DNA from: Tectiglobus sp965215755
GTDB taxonomy: Bacteria; Pseudomonadota; Alphaproteobacteria; Rhizobiales; Hyphomicrobiaceae
Direction: 5' to 3'
DNA: 64,000 nt
Assembly: GCA_965215755.1 (NCBI GenBank)
Contig: OZ244119.1
Span: forward strand, 1,860,001-1,924,000
Positions 56,260 through 64,000 of the stretch are shown here, piece by piece. Below the pieces are notes generated by a model that saw only the letters and a list, made by a program, of their open reading frames with translations, did no database searches and had not been told where the DNA came from. The stretch's first letter is position 1. Every line of letters begins with the position of its first letter. The translations under genes and the position numbers were made by a program.

Positions 56260-56967
56260 TTATTGCATCGATATAATCGCTACTAAGACTAGTCCTGCAA
56301 AAGTGACCCCTGACATTATCAAAATTGTAACCAGCTCGATCTGGTATCGGTTGGCTTCATGCAACTGCACAAAATTGCTGCCTCCCACTGCATTATAAGC
56401 CGCCAACACCTGATCGAGTTGATAAATAATCTCGACCACATCGCCGGTTGCCACTGAAATTTTTGCATTGTACCGTACAAGCAAGTCTTTGCAATCTTTG
56501 ATCAAATGATCTGTCTTTGCACGCAGATCAAAATATTCGTCTTTCCCAGCAAGGCGGCGAAGCTTAAATTGGACCCAGGGCTTTGAAAAATGCGCATACC
56601 ATTGTCGTATGTCGAAATAGACACGTGTTGCAACATTGCTTGCTAACTGGGTCAATGCCTCGAGTAAATATTGCTCGATTAGCTGTGTATCAACGGTTTC
56701 TATCGCTTCTTGGACTGCAATTCCAATCCCCATCTGACCAATAATCAGGTCCGCAGCTCTTTGCTGACAAAGTCGAGGCTGCATTGTAATGGAGGGGAGC
56801 TCATTGCGGTCGGGAAGTATCAGCAAAAGGTTATTATTCAGCAAGGTTAGTTCGCGACAAATCATGGCGTAAACGCCAAGGCGGTCCTCTTTGTCGAGGC
56901 TGGTCTCCAGGGCGTTCACCATATCGCGAATTGCTCGAAGGGAAGCGCTGGCATGATGGCTAGGCAT
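56260..56967 (-). CDS. Hypothetical tail-anchored protein, 235 aa
   Basis: From ATG 56967 (TTG 56985 is possible) the protein is helical and soluble for about 210 residues, with RAIRDMVNALETSLDKEDRL and LGVYAMICRELTLLNNNLLL. It ends with one hydrophobic helix (LVTILIMSGVTFAGLVLVAI), so it is probably a C-terminal tail anchor. The family is not recognised. It is 54 bp upstream of the patatin gene on the same strand, so the two may form a unit. Confidence 0.68.
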   Translation of the reverse strand: MPSHHASASLRAIRDMVNALETSLDKEDRLGVYAMICRELTLLNNNLLLILPDRNELPSITMQPRLCQQRAADLIIGQMGIGIAVQEAIETVDTQLIEQYLLEALTQLASNVATRVYFDIRQWYAHFSKPWVQFKLRRLAGKDEYFDLRAKTDHLIKDCKDLLVRYNAKISVATGDVVEIIYQLDQVLAAYNAVGGSNFVQLHEANRYQIELVTILIMSGVTFAGLVLVAIISMQ

Positions 56968-57053
56968 AAACAAACTTTTGCGCAACTAACATTACACAGT
57001 AATTGAGGAGCACTCAATTTAAGACAAGGCTACCGCAGAAAGAAAAAAATAGA

Positions 57054-57587
57054 CTACTTTACTTTGTATTGGGATAGCATCTCGGTGGCGTACTTCCTCA
57101 CGGTTTGAGGAGGTCCCGATTCTTCATATCTTTTCAGGCCATCTATGTGTGTCTGTGCTAGCTTTTTGATTACCGGTTTTCGCATCGACCTTTCTTTTCC
57201 TAGTGCTCTAGAGATAGCGACTTCAATAGTTCGTGCAACATCATTCGAAACATCTCCAGACACGTAAACGGCTCTTGGAAAGTCTCGTTCATCTTGAGCG
57301 GGTAGATCTAGCGCGCGCAACCGATGGCCGTCCGGTCCAAGCCAGTCGTTGTGGCTGAACTCTGTCTTCAACTCGAAATGCCTCTGCCATGCATTGAAGG
57401 CCCTCTTCAGCCAACCAAGCATCGACATTCGAGACGGCTCGTCCAGAGCTTCTTCCATATGCACATCTATTTTTGCGCCGATTTCGGAAGATGAAATTAT
57501 TGTAGCCGATTCAAATCCCTCCTTAAGCTCTGAGTTATCTTGATCACCCACAACCGAACTGCCACCGCCGGCGTCTTGAGCTGCCAT
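57054..57587 (-). CDS. Hypothetical soluble protein, 177 aa
   Basis: ATG 57587 is chosen because GAGGGGGC precedes it closely; ATG 57611 is also in frame. The N-terminal 50 residues are acidic and disordered. The core has FNAWQRHFELKTEFSHNDWL and RAVYVSGDVSNDVARTIEVA, and the C-terminus is basic. There is no membrane helix and no known domain. It lies in the same direction as the tail-anchored protein and patatin genes. Confidence 0.65.
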   Translation of the reverse strand: MAAQDAGGGSSVVGDQDNSELKEGFESATIISSSEIGAKIDVHMEEALDEPSRMSMLGWLKRAFNAWQRHFELKTEFSHNDWLGPDGHRLRALDLPAQDERDFPRAVYVSGDVSNDVARTIEVAISRALGKERSMRKPVIKKLAQTHIDGLKRYEESGPPQTVRKYATEMLSQYKVK

Positions 57588-57812
57588 TGTTGCCCCCTCA
57601 TCAAAAATCATTCATACACCTCGCACAAGCAACCACACAAATCGCCGCAATTTTTAGTCGAATCGACTAGATAACTAGCCACTTTAATCATTATACGGCA
57701 TATGTTTTCGCCTTTCAAGGAGCAATTTCTGGATGTTGACGCGCGAACTAACTGAACTATGTCGTCACTTGGCGAGGCAGCGACACCTTACCCAGCTTGT
57801 AGAGGTATGTTG

Positions 57813-58247
57813 ATGAGAGAATATGAACGCCAACAGAATTTGCTCAGTTTGCTCCGGATTAACCCCACTCTCTCATTGTCGGAACTAGCGCGAAAGGCCG
57901 GTATCGCCCGCGACACCTGCCGCAGGGACGTAGAGGCGCTGGAACATGCAGGCTTGTTGTATAGGCAGAGTTTTGTTGTGCAGCCGCGCGCATATTTGCT
58001 AGTCTCCACATCAAACAGAGCAGTCGATCGGGAACGCGTCCGAAACGTATTGGAACAGCATAATGACAAATGCGCTTTCCGATATGTTGCGGGTAGCGAT
58101 GTACTTTGCCTCGCTACGATATTGGTCAGTATTGAAAGCCAAGAGTACCAAACGCTCATGGACCAGCTTCTGTCTATTGATGGCATAGTTACAACAACTT
58201 ATTCGATCGTGGGGGCTGACCTTAGCCGAAATTCCTCGGCAGGCTGA
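57813..58247 (+). CDS. Lrp/AsnC-like transcriptional regulator
   Basis: The start ATG 57813 is chosen because AGAGG lies eight bases before it. The N-terminal helix-turn-helix reads LSLSELARKAGIARDTCRRD, then VEALEHAGLLYR. The C-terminal half resembles the RAM ligand-binding domain of Lrp/AsnC proteins (CLATILVSIESQEYQTLMDQ and IVTTTYSIVGAD). The length of 144 residues fits the family. No amino-acid gene is adjacent; it is divergent from the 177-aa gene and may control that unit. Confidence 0.78.
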   Translation: MREYERQQNLLSLLRINPTLSLSELARKAGIARDTCRRDVEALEHAGLLYRQSFVVQPRAYLLVSTSNRAVDRERVRNVLEQHNDKCAFRYVAGSDVLCLATILVSIESQEYQTLMDQLLSIDGIVTTTYSIVGADLSRNSSAG

Positions 58248-58654
58248 TAAAGTGCGGATTCAATCGTCTTGCAAGACCACACATGCAATAGTCCGCTCCG
58301 AGCAATCACCAACCATCGATTCACCCGAATGATAGCGAACCACCAGTGAGATTTGGTAACGTCACAGCCAAGACATTAGATTTGCGAGTGGTGCTGAAGT
58401 CAGTAATCTCTTGGCTTGCCTGTTTGATCCCGCCTTTGTTGCGTAACCGAAAAGGCTTTCCGATGGGCTCATCGCCGGATTTGTTCAAAGAGGGATGGCG
58501 CCAACCGCGCTCATCAAATAATTTGCGGCTCTGAGTTCATCTCGTCCGATCTCGGTTAAACCTCGCGCGTTGAGAGTTCTGCCCTTCTGAACGCGGCGCC
58601 TCTCAAAAACTGTTGCCGGAACTTACCCGCATCGGGTCCATTGCGGCCATTTTT
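58248..58654. other. 407-bp gap between the Lrp-like and relaxase genes
   Basis: The two flanking genes converge here. I find no gene with a credible start and ribosome site, and no strong hairpin. Confidence 0.5.
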
Positions 58655-59845
58655 TTATCGTCGCCGGCTGCGTGTTTCTGATCGAGCCTTTCGCACCGCA
58701 GAAGTCGGTTCAAACCCACGATGTTTCTCAGATTGAAGTTCCCGTCTGTTTCGTAGCTGCTGACGGACAAGTTGTTCGTACTCAGTCTTGTGTTGGAGAT
58801 CCTGAGACGCATATTCCGTTTCAAATGTTCCCCGCATCACCGCATACTGCCCTGTCGCGCGGAACCAGAGGGCTTTGACGCCTTTCGGCAGGAGCAGTTG
58901 ATGGCGCCTGGCAAGGTTGCGTCGGGCCATATCGTGTCTCTTTCTCAGCGTGTCACGTTCTTGCCGATGTCGGAAGCGTAACGATGCGAGACGTTGGCCG
59001 AAGTCAGTTTCTGCCGTAGCCTTTTCTAAACCCTCTAAGGCTGTTCGGTTGTCTAGGGTGGATTGGCGCCTTTTGACTTCTTCGGCGGTGGGCAACTCAT
59101 CGGGTTTGCCAAGCTTTACTCCCACAGCCTTGGATTTCTGACCAACCCAGCGACTTATGGCATAGATGTTGCCTGCCGCATCCACCGCAACATGGCCGCG
59201 TCGATCACCTTTGGCCAGTATCAAATTATACCGCTCCAATGCTATGCTGAATGAGCGGGCATTGTCCGATTGTTCCCAGCAATCCTGAAACACGGCTTTG
59301 AGATATTTCGGATCAGCCTTGACTCGTTTCGCGGTTTGCCACTCGGCCAGAGAATAGTTCAAAGGATCACGCGCACCAGCGTCCATCAGACCATCCGGCA
59401 ACCGCCAGCCATGTTCCAGAAACAAATTGCGACTCTGGTCCCGAAGCCTCGACTTGAAGTAAGGGAGATTGATCGCCCGCATGCGCTCAATATCAACCCG
59501 CAGCCATACGGCATGGCAGTGCCTTCTCGATTCCTTTTCGTGGAAGATGATGGCACGGGGCTGCCCCGTCAAGCCGAGCCTGTTCTCAATCCCGGTGAGT
59601 GCGTTTTCAAATGCGTGAATATCAACATCCTCATCCATAGGAGGGTTTAAACTGAGTGAGAATAAGAACTGCCGGCATCGCTTAGTCCCCCGGCTGATGG
59701 CGTGGGCTTCTTTCATCGCCCCATGTAGATCACCGGCAACAAAGCCGCGCAACTCATGAACCGTGACATGATCATTGTCGATGTCATTCATCAGATGGTT
59801 GGCTAGCTGTATGCCACCGGCGCGTTGCGATCCCTTCAATATCAA
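58655..59845 (-). CDS. Relaxase/mobilization nuclease (MobP-like)
   Basis: About 396 residues. The start TTG 59845 is chosen because it gives LILKGSQRAGG, matching the usual MILKGSQRGG-type start of this alphaproteobacterial family; the frame is open further to TTG 59869. Motifs are VTVHELRGFVAGDL, QFLFSLSLNPP and the metal-binding box FHEKESRRHCHAVW (His at about 102, 109, 111). The C-terminal 150 residues are a charged helical region ending in Arg-rich sequence. The enzyme nicks oriT and is carried into the recipient. The mobC gene lies directly upstream. Confidence 0.9.
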   Translation of the reverse strand: MILKGSQRAGGIQLANHLMNDIDNDHVTVHELRGFVAGDLHGAMKEAHAISRGTKRCRQFLFSLSLNPPMDEDVDIHAFENALTGIENRLGLTGQPRAIIFHEKESRRHCHAVWLRVDIERMRAINLPYFKSRLRDQSRNLFLEHGWRLPDGLMDAGARDPLNYSLAEWQTAKRVKADPKYLKAVFQDCWEQSDNARSFSIALERYNLILAKGDRRGHVAVDAAGNIYAISRWVGQKSKAVGVKLGKPDELPTAEEVKRRQSTLDNRTALEGLEKATAETDFGQRLASLRFRHRQERDTLRKRHDMARRNLARRHQLLLPKGVKALWFRATGQYAVMRGTFETEYASQDLQHKTEYEQLVRQQLRNRRELQSEKHRGFEPTSAVRKARSETRSRRR

Positions 59846-59848
59846 GGC

Positions 59849-59867
59849 GGCCTCAACCCTTGAGGCC
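59849..59867 (-). promoter_or_regulatory. Hairpin over the mobC stop and relaxase ribosome site
   Basis: GGCCTCAA and TTGAGGCC form a perfect 8-bp stem with a 3-nt loop. The mobC stop codon (59853-59855) and the GAGG that would serve as ribosome site for the relaxase start at 59845 both lie inside it. Translation of mobC would open the stem, so relaxase synthesis is probably coupled to mobC translation. Confidence 0.55.
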
Positions 59868-60302
59868 AAGCGCTTTGATCAGATGTTGCCGGATTTCAAC
59901 CACGTAGAGATACGTTTCGTTAATCCGCCGTTCGGTCTGCTCGTCAAGTAGTAGGGCGCCGATGTTGGCTTCCTTTGCCAATTGATTGAGGTTGTTCGCT
60001 ATTCGTGACTGTCCCAGAAGGCCCAGAATTTTTGCCAACTCCTCCCGATCCTGGACAGGCGCGCGCGTATCTACCTTACGATTGGAAACGTCATCTTGGA
60101 AAATGCACATGCGGATATAGGCGCTCAGCGTCATTGTTTGCGCCAGTTCCTCAAGCTTTTCGCGCTCTTTGGCCGTGAGACGCAGCGTGACCGGTGACGG
60201 CTGTTGCCGCTCGCGCTCTTGCCGCATAGGTGCTGTGTGAATTTCAGTCGTACGATTGAAGAAAACCTGGAGGGATGTATCTGAAAAAGCATTATCCATC
60301 AT
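59853..60302 (-). CDS. mobC: Mobilization auxiliary protein MobC
   Basis: A 149-residue protein with SPVTLRLTAKEREKLEELAQ and TLSAYIRMCIF, the ribbon-helix-helix-like front of MobC proteins. The typical C-terminal segment ILGLLGQSRIANNLNQLAKE is followed by INETYLYVVEIRQHLIKALG. MobC helps open the DNA at oriT for the relaxase. It is immediately upstream of the relaxase gene. The first 25 residues may not be part of the protein: the MRQERER methionine is a second possible start. Confidence 0.88.
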   Translation of the reverse strand: MMDNAFSDTSLQVFFNRTTEIHTAPMRQERERQQPSPVTLRLTAKEREKLEELAQTMTLSAYIRMCIFQDDVSNRKVDTRAPVQDREELAKILGLLGQSRIANNLNQLAKEANIGALLLDEQTERRINETYLYVVEIRQHLIKALGLKG

Positions 60303-60411
60303 AGCGTTGGTCCTCCATGTGGATCACTATTTCAGGCGCACTCAGGCAGGCTTCCCAACGTTCTAATTCATCGAAAAAGGTGTTCGAGATTTCTCCTCCA
60401 AGCTCCACCAT
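60292..60411 (-). CDS. Candidate 39-aa ORF overlapping mobC start
   Basis: ATG 60411 to TAA 60292-60294 encodes MVELGGEISNTFFDELERWE and ends VIHMEDQRYDG. Its stop overlaps the mobC ATG by 11 bp (ATGATGGATAA), which suggests translational coupling. AAGGAA lies very close to the start. The composition looks protein-like, but the length leaves it uncertain; it could be the tail of a larger lost gene. Confidence 0.35.
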   Translation of the reverse strand: MVELGGEISNTFFDELERWEACLSAPEIVIHMEDQRYDG

Positions 60412-60785
60412 TTTCCTTAGGTCAGCCCGATTGCGGTAGTTTCAATTTGCCTCCAAGACTGACTGGCGTCCTCCTAAAAGCGGGTGATTTCTGATCGGCG
60501 GCTGCTTGCAGCGATCATCCCGCCATCCTTGCATCTTGTCAGTGTGCATCTAGCGAGCATCAACATGATCGGCTTATGTGGAGGGCCCGCTTGTCCTGGT
60601 TTTCACAGCCGCATGTACTATGATCTTGGCAGATCAGCGCTTCCAACCGGACACACGCAGCTCGTGCTATGCGCGGTGCGCTGCTCAAAACATCCCGATC
60701 CAGACATTTGCGCCGCGTGAAGCCGTGGGAGTACGCAAAAACCGGCGCCGGGACGTCAAGCAATGAGATGGGGAGGCAATCGATC
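60412..60785. other. Gap of about 370 bp between mob genes and the RraA-like gene
   Basis: No gene is supported. By analogy with related mobilization regions, oriT is expected just upstream of mobC, so it may lie in 60412-60500, but I recognise no known nic-site consensus. The change from mobile-element genes to metabolic genes also falls here. Confidence 0.4.
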
Positions 60786-61532
60786 ATGGCCCAAATGCGT
60801 AAACCCAAGCGGGTAAGTAAGGCTGTCCTGAACATGCTGAAGCAGGTTTCGACACCAACGATCACGACGCAGCTGATGAGCAATCACGGCCTCAACAACG
60901 TCTCGTTGCGCAATGTTCTCCCGGTTGATCCAAAACTCGAGCGATTTGCAGGCCCGGCCTACACCCTACGCTACGTGCCGTTACGCGAAGACCTTCATCC
61001 GCAGCAATATCTCAATCACCCGGCAAATCTGATGACGCCTGCCGTCGAAGATATTCCGGCAGGTGCGGTGATGGTGATGGACTCCAACGGTCGCAACGAC
61101 GTTGGAATTTTGGGCGGTAACATTCTGATGCGCCTGAAAGTCAGGGGAATAGAAGCTGCAGTCACGGATGGTGGCATGCGAGATATTCCGGAAATCCAAG
61201 GACTGGGTATGCCGGTGTGCTGCACAGCGTCAGCAGCCCCGCCGAGCTTCACAAAACTCATGCTTGTTGATTGCCAGTGCGTTGTTACCTGTGGCGGCGT
61301 TCCAATTTATCCTGGTGACATTATCGTTGGTGACAGCGAAGGAACGGTTGCCGTGCCCGCAGAGTTTGCAGAAAGCGTTGCTGAAGGCGGTATTGCACAA
61401 GATCACATTGAAGGCTGGGTCAACCGACGTCTGGCCAAAGGTGATCCGATGCCTGGCCTCTATCCGCCTTCTGACAAGATGCGCGCACAATATGAGAAGT
61501 GGGTTGCAGCCGGCGAACCGGATGATGTCTAA
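60786..61532 (+). CDS. RraA-family aldolase-like protein
   Basis: ATG 60786 is chosen because GGGGAGG lies nine bases upstream; 248 residues. Family features are VSTPTITTQLMSNHGL, AVMVMDSNGRNDVGILGGNI, and the loop AAVTDGGMRDIPEI, which carries the conserved Arg-Asp pair used in 4-hydroxy-4-methyl-2-oxoglutarate/oxaloacetate chemistry. YPGDIIVGDSEGTVAVP is the typical C-terminal strand pair. Members are either such aldolases/decarboxylases or RNase E regulators; the neighbouring DapA-family lyase favours a catabolic enzyme. The next gene starts 35 bp downstream. Confidence 0.88.
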   Translation: MAQMRKPKRVSKAVLNMLKQVSTPTITTQLMSNHGLNNVSLRNVLPVDPKLERFAGPAYTLRYVPLREDLHPQQYLNHPANLMTPAVEDIPAGAVMVMDSNGRNDVGILGGNILMRLKVRGIEAAVTDGGMRDIPEIQGLGMPVCCTASAAPPSFTKLMLVDCQCVVTCGGVPIYPGDIIVGDSEGTVAVPAEFAESVAEGGIAQDHIEGWVNRRLAKGDPMPGLYPPSDKMRAQYEKWVAAGEPDDV

Positions 61533-61567
61533 CACCGATAACTGTTTGTGCTGAGAGAACCTGCTCC

Positions 61568-62482
61568 ATGTCTGACGCATCAAGGACACAGTTCCGCTTC
61601 GACGGCATCTATCCGATGCTTTACGCATTCTTCAATCAATCCAATCAACTCGACCGCGATGCCTGTCATCGACAGGTCGAGGCGTGCATTGCGGCAGGCG
61701 CTCATGGACTGGCTGTCGGCGGCCTCGCCACCGAATGCAACAAACTCTCGACTGCAGAAAAGCGGCAGTTGAATGAATGGGTTCTGGCAGACGCAGCCGG
61801 TCGGGTCCCTGTCAGTGTGACGATCACAGAAGCCACGGTCGCCGGTCAGATCGAGATGCTGCAGGCGGCAGCCAGTAGCGGCGCAGCCTGGGTCGTGCTC
61901 CAGCCGCCACCTGTCAAATCAGCAAGCGAAGACCAATTGATCAAATTCTTCGGAGAGGTCGCTGATGTCTCACCTGTCCCCGTCGGTATCCAGAACGCAC
62001 CGCAATTTATCGGCATCGGCCTCAGCGATGCGGGGTTGATCGAACTCAACAAGCGTCATCCGAATGTTTCAATCCTCAAAGCAGAGGGTGATGCAATTCT
62101 AAGCGGACAGCTTGCGGAAGCGTCGGCGGGGGCATTTGACCTATTCAACGGACGCAACGGTATCGATTTGCTCGACACGCTTCGGGCCGGCTTTGCCGGT
62201 GTCATCCCAAGCCCCGATGCCACCGACGTTGAGGCACGCATCTATAACCTCTACCGTGCCGGCAAACTCGATGAAGCCGAATGCGAATTTAAAGAGATTC
62301 TACCGCTGTTGACCTTCCTGATGATCTCGCTTGAGCATCTGATGTGCTATGGTAAACGCCTCACAGCGCGCCGCATCGGTCTCGGCGAGGTCTATGATCG
62401 GACTCCGGCACAGGGCCCGACCGAATTTGGTCTTAAGGCATTGCAGCACTGGTCAAGACATCTCGGCCCACTCGGAAATTGA
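61568..62482 (+). CDS. DapA/N-acetylneuraminate lyase family aldolase
   Basis: A 304-residue TIM-barrel protein. The N-terminal IYPMLYAFFNQSNQLDRDA and HGLAVGGLATECNKLS correspond to the family's substrate-binding strands. The Schiff-base lysine is Lys171 in VSILKAEGD. The position of the family's catalytic tyrosine (YNxP motif) is occupied by Gln142 in IQNAPQF, and the GTTGE loop reads GLATE, so the substrate is not that of classical dihydrodipicolinate synthase. It is probably an operon partner of the RraA-like gene, acting on a 2-oxo acid. Confidence 0.88.
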   Translation: MSDASRTQFRFDGIYPMLYAFFNQSNQLDRDACHRQVEACIAAGAHGLAVGGLATECNKLSTAEKRQLNEWVLADAAGRVPVSVTITEATVAGQIEMLQAAASSGAAWVVLQPPPVKSASEDQLIKFFGEVADVSPVPVGIQNAPQFIGIGLSDAGLIELNKRHPNVSILKAEGDAILSGQLAEASAGAFDLFNGRNGIDLLDTLRAGFAGVIPSPDATDVEARIYNLYRAGKLDEAECEFKEILPLLTFLMISLEHLMCYGKRLTARRIGLGEVYDRTPAQGPTEFGLKALQHWSRHLGPLGN

Positions 62483-62769
62483 GCTTGCTGCTCAACTTGG
62501 CAGCCAGGAAGGCCCATCCGCGCTCTTCGCTTTGTGGCTCAAGATAAAAATGGCTGACGGTGTAACTTCTGTCGGCCCTATTGCATGACGCATTAAATCG
62601 GAGCCAGAAATCGCCCTGAGATGAGGTGTTTTCTGGCACATCTTGAACCCGTTTAAACGCGACATACCTTGAAAGGATTTCTGCGCGTGTTCCCTCCGAA
62701 ACAGCGCGGCGGCCGCCTCTGTTCTAGTTTCCGCTCAGCAATCAACACAACCGCTGATCGGAGAATGAC

Positions 62770-62859
62770 ATGAGCATCTGGTTTCGTCTGACAACTTTCG
62801 TGGCAGCACATATTGTCCTCATAGGGGGTGCGCTCGCCATTGCACAGGCGGCCGGCTGA
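62770..62859 (+). CDS. Possible 29-aa single-helix membrane peptide
   Basis: ATG 62770 with GGAGA six bases upstream opens a 29-codon frame whose product is one hydrophobic helix (FVAAHIVLIGGALAIAQAAG). It ends 9 bp before the convergent EamA gene. Small, but the ribosome site and composition are good. Confidence 0.4.
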   Translation: MSIWFRLTTFVAAHIVLIGGALAIAQAAG

Positions 62860-62867
62860 TATGCCCC

Positions 62868-63839
62868 CTATTTGGCACGTCCGGCCTTTGCCTGCTGCCG
62901 CAGTTTGGTTTCGCGATAAAGCACATAGAGGCCTGCCGAGACAATGATGGTCGCACCGACGAGCGTGGATCCATCAGGCAACTCGCCAAACGCGAAATAG
63001 CCAATCAGTAGCGCCCAAAGCAACGAGGTATATTTGAAGGGCGCAACCAAACCTGCTTCGCCACGGCGAAACGCGTCGATCATCAGATAGTGGCCGCCAC
63101 AGACCAGGCCGCCGCTTACGGCGAACGTGACAAGATCCTGATAGCGTAGTTCACTCCATCCAAATGGAATGGTAGCGACACCGGCAATCATGATCACTAC
63201 GGTTGTGACAGCCAGCATTGCCAGCGTTGATTCATCTTGTGAAATCCTTCGCGTAATAAGATCACGCAATCCCCCGCACATGGCACCCGCGATAGGAAAC
63301 AGGATCGCCCACTGAAACGCTTCGGTTCCCGGGCGCACCATGATGAGCACACCGATAAACCCGACAAGAACCGCCAGCCATCGGCGCCAGCCAACTCGCT
63401 CACTCAACAATAGCGGCGCCATCGCCGTGATAAAAAGCGGACCCATGAAGATTGCGGATATGGCTGTTGCAAGCGGTAGGTATTGAAGACCCGTCACAAA
63501 CAAAAAGGTACTCGCGATCACAAGCAAGCCACGCAGGAAATGCCCCTTCGTGCTTTTGATCCGCAAGATGTGTAAACCACCGTAGCGAAGTGCGATCAGG
63601 AAGATCCAGGGCCAGACGAAGACGCTGCGAACAAAGAGCAGCTGGCCAACCGGGTACGTCCCCGATAGCGATTTGATCAGTGCGTCACTCGTTGTGAGGA
63701 ATGCCACCGCGCCTACCATACAGGCAATGGCCGGGATCGTTTGATCTGCGGCAGCAGCAATCGGAGTGAGACGCCTGGCCAATTTATTCCGTTCTTGATT
63801 GCGTGATCTGAGCGGTGCAACGGCGCGCGGTTCAGACAT
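62868..63839 (-). CDS. EamA/DMT-family transporter
   Basis: A 323-residue inner-membrane protein with about ten transmembrane helices in two EamA repeats: the first from AIACMVGAVAFLTTSDALIK to GFIGVLIMVRPG, the second from WAILFPIAGAMCGGLRDL to VGATIIVSAGLYVLYRE. A cytosolic basic N-terminus precedes helix 1. DMT carriers export metabolites or amino acids; the substrate is not evident. It converges with the RraA/DapA-like unit. Confidence 0.9.
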   Translation of the reverse strand: MSEPRAVAPLRSRNQERNKLARRLTPIAAAADQTIPAIACMVGAVAFLTTSDALIKSLSGTYPVGQLLFVRSVFVWPWIFLIALRYGGLHILRIKSTKGHFLRGLLVIASTFLFVTGLQYLPLATAISAIFMGPLFITAMAPLLLSERVGWRRWLAVLVGFIGVLIMVRPGTEAFQWAILFPIAGAMCGGLRDLITRRISQDESTLAMLAVTTVVIMIAGVATIPFGWSELRYQDLVTFAVSGGLVCGGHYLMIDAFRRGEAGLVAPFKYTSLLWALLIGYFAFGELPDGSTLVGATIIVSAGLYVLYRETKLRQQAKAGRAK

Positions 63840-64000
63840 ATGATGCCGAGATAACCTATAGACTGAGCCGGCTTTGTCGACTGATAGTTCTTGGCGACAA
63901 ATGCTGGTTCGTATTCGACCGGTGCCGGCAACAACGGGATGTCATGTCAGATCAGGCTTCCTATGATATAGACTAGGCCATGATTGCCCGGCGCTGAGTG

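Noticed and set aside
58346..58534. Short plus-strand frame of 62 codons after the Lrp-like gene
   Set aside because: GTG start without a ribosome site, unconvincing composition and convergent location; not supported as a gene.
60401..60412. AAGCTCCACCAT as a second copy of the tRNA-Ala end (attachment site partner)
   Set aside because: Only about ten bases match the CCA end and the T-arm is absent, so it is not a tRNA fragment. A similar chance match occurs at about 40325.
62603..62637. Inverted repeat GCCAGAAA/TTTCTGGC after the DapA-like gene as a terminator
   Set aside because: Only an 8-bp stem with a long loop and no T-tract; too weak to call.

Overview
The window looks like an accessory-rich stretch of an alphaproteobacterial genome, probably of the Hyphomicrobiales type. 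Three things suggest this: a tRNA-Ala(GGC) 3' end of the alphaproteobacterial form, a relaxase/MobC pair of a family common in that class, and an RraA/DapA-like/EamA block at the right end. The assignment is by recognition only.

Left part (1-23.2 kb). An IS3-family element (199-1398) has landed in a small gene that can be put back together across the insertion. To its right is a probable export locus. Four minus-strand genes (7347 to 1788) encode an M50 zinc peptidase with PqqD-like and HlyD-like parts, a SapC-family protein, a periplasmic adaptor with a signal peptide, and an unusual GAF-like/transmembrane/HlyD fusion. Divergently, a TolC-type outer-membrane protein is followed by a 4253-residue surface-type protein with about two dozen DUF11-like modules, including five nearly identical 933-bp repeats. 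The giant protein has no Sec signal but starts with a motif like LEPR-XLL. No ABC ATPase is present, so this may be a non-canonical giant-protein export system. It is the main candidate for something undescribed.

Middle part (23.3-36 kb). A tyrosine integrase and a large serine recombinase flank and overlap a 45-nt 3' fragment of a tRNA-Ala gene, which marks an attachment site. Next comes a long, tightly overlapping minus-strand operon. It encodes a soluble VirD4-like coupling ATPase, an adjacent two-helix membrane protein that may be its detached anchor, several membrane proteins, a paralogous pair of unknown proteins and a SprT-like protease. Divergent from it is a two-gene unit of an HTH-like protein and an HExxH protease.

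36-46 kb holds a mixed set: secreted proteins including a PD40/TolB-like propeller, a PilZ protein, a coiled-coil membrane protein, a MarR regulator and a PAS-GGDEF diguanylate cyclase. 46-58 kb is again mobile-element cargo: a hairpin-rich region ahead of a frameshifted ardA, a ParB-like gene, a RexAB-like two-gene unit, a ParD/ParE-type toxin-antitoxin pair, a resolvase, and a membrane-anchored patatin-like lipase. The relaxase and mobC lie at 58.6-60.4 kb. With the coupling protein at 30 kb they suggest a mobilizable element carrying its own T4CP but no visible VirB-type channel.

Right end (60.8-64 kb). RraA-like aldolase, a DapA-family lyase, a possible 29-residue membrane peptide and an EamA transporter look like ordinary metabolic genes outside the element.
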